A stretch of 9,561 nt of DNA from CAIPVR01 sp049316905 (GTDB lineage Bacteria > Actinomycetota > Acidimicrobiia > Acidimicrobiales > Microtrichaceae), in the NCBI GenBank assembly GCA_049316905.1, contig JBMOJH010000124.1, forward strand, positions 1 to 9,561, in the 5' to 3' direction. This document shows, in pieces, positions 1 through 5,556 of this stretch; position 1 is the stretch's first letter; each line of letters opens with the position of its first letter. The notes beneath the pieces are model-generated. The model made no database searches. It was not told the DNA's origin and saw nothing but the letters and a program-made list of their open reading frames with translations. The position numbers and the translations under genes were made by a program.

Positions 1-537
1 GCCGTGATGCTGCTCACCGCGGTGGCCACCCGCCTGGGCGACCGCTGCGGGCTCGTGGCCTTCGACCGCGAGGTGCGCGCCGAGGTGGCCCCCGCCCGCC
101 ACCGCGACCAGGTGGGGCGGGTCACCGAGGCGATGTTCGCCCTGGAGCCGGAGCTGGCCGAGTCGGACTACACGGGTGCGTTCGCCTCCGTGGTCGCCCG
201 TCACCGCCGGCGCTCGCTCCTCGTGCTCCTCACGGATCTCAACGAACGCGCCGTGATCGACTCGGTGGTGCCGGCGCTGCCGCTCGTGCTGCGCACGCAT
301 CTCGTCCTCGTGGCCTCGGTGCGCGATCCGCAGGTGGTGGCGTGGGCCACCGGTCCCGGCGCCGACCGAGAAGAGGTGTTCCGCAAGGTGGCCGCGGTGG
401 AGGCGCTGCGCGAGCGGGACCGCACCGCGGCGCGGCTGCGGGGGATGGGCGCGCTGGTCGTGGACGAACCGCCCGGGCGCCTGGCCCGTCGCCTCGCCGA
501 CACCTATCTCGAGATCAAGGGCACCGGCCGGCTGTGA
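1..537 (+). CDS. DUF58 domain protein, C-terminal part (5' end outside window)
   Basis: The reading frame is open from the left edge, so only the last 178 residues are present. The segment around DYTGAF, followed by an Arg-rich stretch and the hydrophobic strand SLLVLLTDL, is typical of the end of DUF58 proteins, whose core resembles a von Willebrand A fold. DUF58 proteins are usually encoded next to a MoxR AAA+ ATPase and are thought to act with it as a chaperone-like or envelope-related module; the precise role is not established. No membrane segment is visible in this part; in the family such segments lie near the N terminus. The gene converges on the SpoIIM-family gene with a 24-base gap. 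The MoxR partner would be expected upstream, outside the window. Family assignment is fairly sure; function is inferred from context only. Confidence 0.8.
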   Translation, partial: AVMLLTAVATRLGDRCGLVAFDREVRAEVAPARHRDQVGRVTEAMFALEPELAESDYTGAFASVVARHRRRSLLVLLTDLNERAVIDSVVPALPLVLRTHLVLVASVRDPQVVAWATGPGADREEVFRKVAAVEALRERDRTAARLRGMGALVVDEPPGRLARRLADTYLEIKGTGRL

Positions 538-561
538 GCCGCCCCGCATGCTGATCCACCG

Positions 562-1605
562 TCAGGCCCGGATGACCCGACCTTCCTCGGAGCGGGCCTG
601 GGCCTCCGCGATCACGTCGCGGCGCTCCTCGCCCCAGAGCCCGGTGCAGCCGCCGCGCGCGGCCCGGCCGCCGAGCGCCACCACGTAGGTGACGAACGCC
701 GCGAACACCGCCACGCCGACCGCCACCCGCAGCGCGGTGGGCAGGCCCGACGGGGTGACGAACCCCTCGATGAATCCCGCGGTGACGAAGCAGCCGACGA
801 GGCCGATGACGATCACGATCGAGCGGAGCCCGGCCTCCTTCAGCGCCTGGCCGCGGCTGCGGTCGCCGGGGGCGATGATCGCCCAGCTGATCTGCAACCC
901 GGCCGCCGCGGCGATGATCGCGGCGGAGATCTCCAGCAGCCCGTGGGGGAGGATCAGCCCCCAGAACTGCGGGCCCTCCCCGGCGCGGTGCATCACCGCG
1001 GCCATCACGCCCACGTTCGCGCCGTTGGTTGCCAGCACGAAGACCGGGCCCAGCACCGGCACCACCCCGAGGGCGAACGCCGTGACCGCCACGTAGATGT
1101 TGTTGACCGTCACCTTGCCGGCGAAGTTCTGCGCGGCGTCCGAGCGGTAGTACTCGGCGAACTCGCGCTCGGCGATCAGGCGTTGCACCTCGGGCGGCAC
1201 GCTGGCGTCGAGCGCGGCGGGGGAGTTGGCGAGCCAGAACCCCAGGCCGATCGCCGGGAGCAGCAGCGCGAGCGCAGCCACCGCCACGAACCGCCGGGCG
1301 TGGAAGACCGCGGCCGGGAAGGTGCGGGTGACGAAGGTGGCCGCGGTCCGCAGCGGGTTGGAGCGGGTCCGGTAGATCACCACCCGGGCCGCTCCGATCG
1401 AGCGGCTGAGGCGGGCGTTCAGGTCGGGATCGCCGTACGCGGTGCGGGCGTGGGAGAGCTGCGCGGAGACCGACTGGTACAGGCCCACCAGCTCCTCGAT
1501 GCCGTCGTCGCCGAGCGAGCGGGCGCTGCGGCGGCCGGCGGCCGCAAGCTCGTCCAGGCGTCGCCAGGTGGGCTCGTGGCGCTGGATGTAGCGGTCGATG
1601 TCCAC
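562..1605 (-). CDS. SpoIIM-family (stage II sporulation protein M-like) integral membrane protein
   Basis: The product has 347 residues. An N-terminal cytoplasmic helical region of about 100 residues is followed by hydrophobic segments near 106-125, 168-200, 215-240, 260-282 and 290-312, then a charged C-terminal tail. Recognisable family features are NNIYVAVTAFALG (168-180), LPHGLLEISAA (219-229) and FIEGF (278-282). SpoIIM in Bacillus belongs to the DMP peptidoglycan complex used in engulfment, but homologues in non-sporulating actinobacteria lie beside MoxR/DUF58 genes and have no proven role. The frame stays open far upstream. I chose the GTG at 1605 because a GGAGG ribosome binding site lies 4 bases before it (1614-1610) and because the family begins with a similar DIDR-like N terminus. 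It is divergent from the RDD gene and convergent with DUF58. Confidence 0.85.
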   Translation of the reverse strand: MDIDRYIQRHEPTWRRLDELAAAGRRSARSLGDDGIEELVGLYQSVSAQLSHARTAYGDPDLNARLSRSIGAARVVIYRTRSNPLRTAATFVTRTFPAAVFHARRFVAVAALALLLPAIGLGFWLANSPAALDASVPPEVQRLIAEREFAEYYRSDAAQNFAGKVTVNNIYVAVTAFALGVVPVLGPVFVLATNGANVGVMAAVMHRAGEGPQFWGLILPHGLLEISAAIIAAAAGLQISWAIIAPGDRSRGQALKEAGLRSIVIVIGLVGCFVTAGFIEGFVTPSGLPTALRVAVGVAVFAAFVTYVVALGGRAARGGCTGLWGEERRDVIAEAQARSEEGRVIRA

Positions 1606-1683
1606 GGGGCCTCCGGTCGAGCGATCCCGTCGACGGCCGGACGGCGCCGTCGGCGGGCTGCCGACCCGCGTACGGTAGACGCC
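1606..1683. promoter_or_regulatory. Divergent intergenic region with two dyads
   Basis: This 78-base spacer separates the SpoIIM-family (-) and RDD (+) start codons and must hold both promoters unless they start further in. It contains a perfect 12-base palindrome GACGGCGCCGTC at 1640-1651 and a partly overlapping inverted repeat, GTCGGC-N5-GCCGAC, at 1649-1665. On the minus strand TACCGT (1677-1672) could be a -10 for the SpoIIM-family gene. The dyads may bind a regulator, but in DNA this rich in G+C short palindromes also arise by chance. Confidence 0.35.
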
Positions 1684-1684
1684 G
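1671..1684 (+). promoter_or_regulatory. Probable -10 element giving a leaderless RDD mRNA
   Basis: TACGGT at 1671-1676 fits the actinobacterial TANNNT -10 pattern and ends 7 bases before the GTG at 1684. No Shine-Dalgarno sequence is visible in front of that GTG. Together these suggest that transcription starts at or next to the start codon. No convincing -35 hexamer is visible. This is inference from spacing. Confidence 0.4.
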
Positions 1685-2478
1685 TGAGCGCCGGCGTGGT
1701 CACCCCCGAGGCCGTGGTCCTCGAGCTGCCCACCGCGGGCGTGGCCACCCGGGCCTTCGCCCGCCTCATCGACCTGTTCCTGCAGTTCGTGGTGGCCGGC
1801 ATCCTCGGCCTGGTGGTGGCCCAGCTGGTGGCCGCGGGCATGTCGCCGGAGCTCGGCTTCCTGCTGATCCTCGTGCTGGTGCTCCTCGTGCTCCCCGTCG
1901 CGGTGGAGTCGCTGAGCGGGGGACGCAGCCTCGGCAAGCTCGTGTTCGGCCTGCGGGTGGTCGGCCGCGACGGGTCGCCCGCGACCGCCCGCCAGGCCGC
2001 GGTGCGCGGGCTGGTGGCGCTCATCGACATCTACGCCACGCTCGGCTTCCTGGCGCTCGTCACCGCGATGTCCACGCAGCAGGCCCAGCGCCCGGGCGAC
2101 CTGGCGGCCGGCACCGTGGTGCTCCGCGAGCGCAACCGCACGCTGGTCGAGACCCCGATCGCGTTCCTCGCGCCGCCGGGGTACGAGGCCTACGTGGCGT
2201 CGCTCGACGTGGGCCGTCTCGACGACGAGGACTTCTCCCTCATCCGGTCCTTCCTCCTGCGCGTGGCGGAGCTGTCGCCCGAGGCGCGTCGCGAGCGGGC
2301 CATGGCGCTCGCCACCGCGGTGCGCGCCCGCATCGACCACGACCTCCCCGGTGCGATGGACCCCGAGCTCTGGCTGGTCTGCGTGGCCTCCGCCCACCAG
2401 CTGCGCCAGGGCAACCTCCTCGCCGACGCCGCGCTCGGCCTCGCCCCGATCGCCGCACCGTCGTGGACATCCCGGTGA
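1684..2478 (+). CDS. RDD-family membrane protein with C-terminal cytoplasmic extension
   Basis: The product has 264 residues. The RDD domain covers roughly residues 15-148. Its Arg and first Asp are in ARLID (R27, D30), hydrophobic helices lie near 29-52 and 56-77 with a weaker one near 108-130, and the family's conserved end RPGDLAAGTVVL follows at 136-147. GRSLGKLVFGLRVV (80-93) is the typical loop after helix two. Residues 160-264 form a soluble, helical, charged extension beginning APPGYEAYVASLD, as in the actinobacterial RDD proteins next to SpoIIM/DUF58 genes. RDD domains occur in varied membrane proteins, some linked to ion transport; no substrate can be read here. The GTG at 1684 was chosen because the frame continues upstream only through the divergent gene and because a -10-like element lies 7 bases before it. 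Confidence 0.85.
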   Translation: MSAGVVTPEAVVLELPTAGVATRAFARLIDLFLQFVVAGILGLVVAQLVAAGMSPELGFLLILVLVLLVLPVAVESLSGGRSLGKLVFGLRVVGRDGSPATARQAAVRGLVALIDIYATLGFLALVTAMSTQQAQRPGDLAAGTVVLRERNRTLVETPIAFLAPPGYEAYVASLDVGRLDDEDFSLIRSFLLRVAELSPEARRERAMALATAVRARIDHDLPGAMDPELWLVCVASAHQLRQGNLLADAALGLAPIAAPSWTSR

Positions 2479-2492
2479 ACACCGTTTAGCGT
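2464..2492 (+). promoter_or_regulatory. Sigma-70-type promoter candidate for the carotenoid-oxygenase-like gene
   Basis: TGGACA at 2464-2469 matches the -35 consensus TTGACA at five of six positions. After exactly 17 bases comes TAGCGT at 2487-2492, a TANNNT-type -10. The -35 lies inside the last codons of the RDD gene and the -10 just after its stop. Transcription would start near 2499 and leave a leader of about 77 bases before the ATG at 2576. The element is inferred from sequence alone. Confidence 0.5.
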
Positions 2493-2540
2493 GGCGGCGC
2501 GGGGTCCGGCCGTGGGGGTCGGGCACCGTGCAGGGGATCC

Positions 2541-2573
2541 GGGCGTGGGGCCCGGGGGAGATCGGGGGACGGG
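2541..2573 (+). promoter_or_regulatory. Potential G-quadruplex in the leader, covering the ribosome binding site
   Basis: G-runs at 2541-2543, 2547-2550, 2554-2558, 2564-2568 and 2571-2573 are separated by loops of 3, 3, 5 and 2 bases, which satisfies the usual G3+N1-7 quadruplex rule. Further G-runs lie at 2501-2504, 2514-2518, 2521-2523 and 2533-2536. GGGGGA at 2564-2569 is also the most likely Shine-Dalgarno sequence for the ATG at 2576, so folding in the RNA could limit translation. CCC at 2551-2553 could instead pair with neighbouring G-runs. Structure is inferred, not shown. Confidence 0.4.
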
Positions 2574-2575
2574 CC

Positions 2576-4273
2576 ATGGCCACGCTGACGACGAACCTCT
2601 TCCGCGGCGCGGGGGAGGGCGACTGGCGCCTCGAGGTGGTGGAGGGTCACTGGCCCACCGACGCCCGCGGCGAGGTGTTCATCGTGGGGCCCGACAAGCG
2701 GGCACCCGGCGGCCACTGGTTCGCCGAGTGGGGACTCGTGCACCGCATCGGCTGCGCGCCCGGCCCCGACGGCCGCATCCCCGTCACCGCGCGCCGGGTG
2801 TCCACCCCGGTGGAGCGACTGCAGCAGCGGTTCCCGAAGCTGTTCCGCCGGGTGGGCTTCGCCGAGGCGTCGCCGTTCGGCGTGTCGAACCTGGGCAACA
2901 CCAACCTGCAGGCGATCGACGGGCGGCTCTTCGTGGGCTACGACGCCGGCCGCCCGCTCGAGATCGATCCCGTCACCCTCGAGGTGCTCACGCCGGTGGG
3001 CGCCAACGGTGAGTGGTGCCAGATGTTCCCCGGGCTGGTCGAGCCGATGGTCACGGTGGCCGCGCACCCTGCGCCGGCGTTCGAGGAGCGGGCGCTCTAC
3101 TTCGTGAACTACTCGCCGATGCCCGGCACCCCGACGTACCTCGCGCGCTGGGGGCTCAGCGGCCCGGTGGAGAAGTGGCCGCTCGAGGGCATGGGCCGCT
3201 ACGACTCGATCCACGACGTGAAGGCCACCCGCCACCACCTCGTGATCTCCGACCTGCCGTTCAAGGTGGAGCCCGACGCCATGCGCGGCGGCGAGCGCAC
3301 CGAGCCCAACCAGGACATCACCCGGCTCTGGATCGTGGCCAAGGAGGATCTGCGCCGCACCGTCCCCGGCTCGCCAGTGCCGGTGGTGGCCGTGGAGCTG
3401 CCGTTCCCCACCGGGCACCTCGCGGTGGACGTGGACGACGACGACGGCGTGATCCGGGTGATGCTCGAGCACATCCCGCTCGCGGACCTGATGATCACGA
3501 TGTCGACCGAGCGACCGCAGCACGCCACCGGCGAACCGGTGCCCGTGGACTACGAGGGCATGGTGGCCCTCGGCCTGCAGCCCGGGTGCGTGGGTACGTA
3601 CCGGATCGACGCGGCCACCGGCGAGGTGCTCGAGGGCGAGCGCATCTGGGACGACGCGTTCTGGGGCGGGATCCTCACCACGTGGGACCAGTCGTCGCCC
3701 GAGGCCCGCGAGCGAATCGACCGGGCGTGGTTCGCGGGCTCCGGCCACGACCCCGAGCTCGTGCCGGAGGAGTGGTGGCGGCTCTACGCGGACGCCGGGC
3801 TCAACTGCATCGTGGAGCCCAGTGACCTGCCCGCCGAGGGCCGGCCCGGGGCGCTCGCCACCTTCGACCTCGACGCCCGCAAGGTGGCCGCGGTGTGGAC
3901 CTACCCCGACGGCTCGTTCCCGTCGCCGCCCACCTTCGTGCCCCGCGACGGCGCGGACGGCCCGGGCGACGGCTACGTGGTGGTGCTCGTGCACGCGGAC
4001 GGCGGCAAGGAGCTCCAGGTCTTCGACGCCCAGCACGTGGACCGCGGCCCGCTGGCCCGCGCCACGGTGGAGGGCTTCAACCCGCCGCTGCTGCTGCACT
4101 CCACCTGGATGGAGCGGCGAACGGGAGCCCGGCCGTCGAGCTACCGGGTGCGGCGCCGCGACGACGTGGCCGGTGCGTTGGCCCAGGCGCCCGCGGTGGT
4201 GCGGCGCTGGATCCGTGGCGGTCGCCAGATGGCCGCCGAGCAGCAGGCCTCGGCCGCCGCGGGCCGCGACTAG
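2576..4273 (+). CDS. Carotenoid cleavage oxygenase family protein (RPE65-type fold)
   Basis: The product has 565 residues, a little longer than most bacterial members. The family cleaves C=C bonds of carotenoids, apocarotenoids or stilbenes with a non-haem iron held by four histidines in a seven-bladed propeller. Candidate ligands are H164 in VAAHPAP, H213 in SIHDVKAT, H281 in PTGHLAVDV and H508 in LLLHSTWM. Family-like blade sequences include NTNLQAIDGRLFVGYDAG (108-125), LVISDLPF (222-229) and a C-terminal FVPRDGADGPGDGYVVVLV (454-472). The acidic residues that usually back the iron ligands look replaced: Asp287 after the third His and Pro451 where SEPVF is usual. No signal peptide is seen. 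The ATG is preceded by GGGGGA; an in-frame GTG at 2528 has less support. It lies 36 bases before an acyl-CoA dehydrogenase. The true substrate is unknown and could be a terpenoid or aromatic alkene. Confidence 0.8.
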   Translation: MATLTTNLFRGAGEGDWRLEVVEGHWPTDARGEVFIVGPDKRAPGGHWFAEWGLVHRIGCAPGPDGRIPVTARRVSTPVERLQQRFPKLFRRVGFAEASPFGVSNLGNTNLQAIDGRLFVGYDAGRPLEIDPVTLEVLTPVGANGEWCQMFPGLVEPMVTVAAHPAPAFEERALYFVNYSPMPGTPTYLARWGLSGPVEKWPLEGMGRYDSIHDVKATRHHLVISDLPFKVEPDAMRGGERTEPNQDITRLWIVAKEDLRRTVPGSPVPVVAVELPFPTGHLAVDVDDDDGVIRVMLEHIPLADLMITMSTERPQHATGEPVPVDYEGMVALGLQPGCVGTYRIDAATGEVLEGERIWDDAFWGGILTTWDQSSPEARERIDRAWFAGSGHDPELVPEEWWRLYADAGLNCIVEPSDLPAEGRPGALATFDLDARKVAAVWTYPDGSFPSPPTFVPRDGADGPGDGYVVVLVHADGGKELQVFDAQHVDRGPLARATVEGFNPPLLLHSTWMERRTGARPSSYRVRRRDDVAGALAQAPAVVRRWIRGGRQMAAEQQASAAAGRD

Positions 4274-4287
4274 AACCTGTTCCAGTC
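4268..4287. promoter_or_regulatory. KstR-like TetR-family operator candidate
   Basis: The sequence gACTAGAAC-CT-GTTCCAGTc forms a 20-base inverted repeat with nine-base arms and one mismatched pair. Bases 4271-4284 match the mycobacterial KstR consensus TnnAACnnGTTnnA at every defined position. The site overlaps the stop codon of the oxygenase-like gene and ends 22 bases before the acyl-CoA dehydrogenase ATG. A weak -10-like CACACT lies at 4295-4300, so a bound repressor would cover the -35 region. KstR controls sterol catabolism in mycobacteria and rhodococci; which repressor binds here is inference, since none is encoded in the window. Confidence 0.55.
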
Positions 4288-4309
4288 CGTGCGCCACACT
4301 CGTGGGGCC

Positions 4310-5536
4310 ATGGACTTCGACGAGTCGCCCGAGGAGATCGCCCTGCGGGCCGAGGCCCGGGCCTTCCTCGATGCCCACGCCACCCGGCGCGACGGAGCCG
4401 GCCTCGAGGACCTCGAGACCCACCGCTCCCACACGGAGGAGGAGGACAAGGCCCTCCTCGACCGGGCCCGCGAGTGGCAGCGCACCAAGGCCGCGGCCGG
4501 CTGGGCGGCACCCACGTGGCCGGCGGAGCACGGCGGCCGGGGCCTGAGCCCGTTGCTCGCCACGCTGTTCGCCGCGGAGGAGGCCGACTACGACGTGATC
4601 GGCCGCATGTTCACCGTGGGCGTCGACATGGTCGGGCCCACGCTGCTCGAGTGGGGCACCGAGGAGCAGCAGGCCCGGTGGCTGCCGCGGATCCTCTCGG
4701 CCGAGGACGTCTGGTGCCAGCTCTTCAGCGAGCCGGGCGCCGGCTCCGACCTGGCCGGGCTGTCCACCCGCGCGGTGCGCGACGGCGACGAGTGGGTGGT
4801 GACCGGCCAGAAGGTGTGGACCTCCGGGGCGCACTACTCGGACCTCGGGATGCTGCTCGCCCGCACCGACCCCGACGTGCCCAAGCACCGTGGCATCACC
4901 GCCATCGCGCTGCCGATGCGCTCGCCCGGCGTCGACATCCGGCCGCTGCGCCAGATCGACGGCGCGATCCACTTCAACGAGGTGTTCCTCGATGAGGTGC
5001 GCGTGCCCGTGGCCGACACGGTGGGCCCCGAGGGCAGCGGCTGGGGCGTGGCGCTCAGCATGCTCACCCACGAGCGCGCCTCCATCGGCGGCGGCGGGAT
5101 GTACCGGGTGGCGCAGCTCGTCGACCTGGCCCGCGCCATGGGCCGCGAGCACGACCCGATCGTGCGCCAGCGCCTGGCCCGGCTGCACACCGCCGAGCGG
5201 GTGCTCGAGTTCCTCGGCTACCGGGTACGCACCGCGGCCGCGAAGGGTGTCATGCCCGGCCCGGAGAGCTCGGTGATGAAGCTCGTGGTGTCGGACTTCT
5301 ACGAGACCGGCGGCGACCTCATGCTCGACCTCGAGGGAGCGGCGGGCATGCTCACCCACGCCGATGCCCCCTACGGCGGGCGGTTCCAGGACCTCTTCAT
5401 GGCCCAGTGGGCGCCCCGCATCGGCGGCGGCACCGACCAGGTGCAGCGCAACATCATCGGCGAGCGCGTGCTCGGCCTCCCGGGCGAGGTGCGCGCCGAC
5501 AAGTCGGTGCCGTTCCGCGACCTGCCCCGCAGCTGA
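4310..5536 (+). CDS. Acyl-CoA dehydrogenase, FadE type
   Basis: The 408-residue product has the usual acyl-CoA dehydrogenase length and layout: an N-terminal helical domain to about 130, a beta domain to about 235, then a C-terminal helical domain. It oxidises an acyl-CoA to the 2,3-enoyl-CoA using FAD. Signature one is CQLFSEPGAGSDLAGL (136-151); GQKVWTSGAHYSDLGML (166-182) follows; signature two is GGTDQVQRNIIGERVLGLP (373-391). The glutamate of medium-chain enzymes is a glycine here (372-374 are all Gly), while E255 in LTHERAS aligns with the helix-G base of isovaleryl-CoA dehydrogenase. The ATG at 4310 was preferred to the in-frame GTG at 4289, which lies right beside the operator and adds only seven poorly conserved residues. 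It follows the oxygenase gene and precedes the cysteine desulfurase by 19 bases. The chain specificity cannot be read. Confidence 0.9.
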   Translation: MDFDESPEEIALRAEARAFLDAHATRRDGAGLEDLETHRSHTEEEDKALLDRAREWQRTKAAAGWAAPTWPAEHGGRGLSPLLATLFAAEEADYDVIGRMFTVGVDMVGPTLLEWGTEEQQARWLPRILSAEDVWCQLFSEPGAGSDLAGLSTRAVRDGDEWVVTGQKVWTSGAHYSDLGMLLARTDPDVPKHRGITAIALPMRSPGVDIRPLRQIDGAIHFNEVFLDEVRVPVADTVGPEGSGWGVALSMLTHERASIGGGGMYRVAQLVDLARAMGREHDPIVRQRLARLHTAERVLEFLGYRVRTAAAKGVMPGPESSVMKLVVSDFYETGGDLMLDLEGAAGMLTHADAPYGGRFQDLFMAQWAPRIGGGTDQVQRNIIGERVLGLPGEVRADKSVPFRDLPRS

Positions 5537-5543
5537 GCGGGCC

Positions 5544-5556
5544 TACCCTTCCCGGG
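5544..5556 (+). promoter_or_regulatory. Probable -10 element giving a leaderless cysteine desulfurase mRNA
   Basis: TACCCT at 5544-5549 fits the TANNNT -10 pattern and ends 6 bases before the GTG at 5556. There is no Shine-Dalgarno sequence in the 19-base gap after the acyl-CoA dehydrogenase. Transcription starting at the GTG would uncouple the sulfur genes from the upstream pair. No clear -35 is visible; read-through from upstream also remains possible. Confidence 0.4.

Noticed and set aside
529..541. Small hairpin CGGCT-GTG-AGCCG at the DUF58 stop codon
   Set aside because: The stem has only five pairs and no T-run follows, so it is not supported as a terminator.
2476..2488. A second KstR-like site, GAACACCGTTTA, near the oxygenase promoter
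   Set aside because: The half-sites are separated by three bases rather than two, and the flanks do not match; it is not a good site by the same rule.
1606..2583. Upstream extension of the SpoIIM-family frame
   Set aside because: The added 326 residues have biased composition and run opposite the RDD gene; the GGAGG before the GTG at 1605 gives a better start.
2486..5359. A 957-codon open frame on the minus strand
   Set aside because: It is the antisense shadow of the oxygenase and acyl-CoA dehydrogenase genes. Its product is a His/Gly/Arg/Val-rich low-complexity sequence with no family motif, as expected from very GC-rich DNA.
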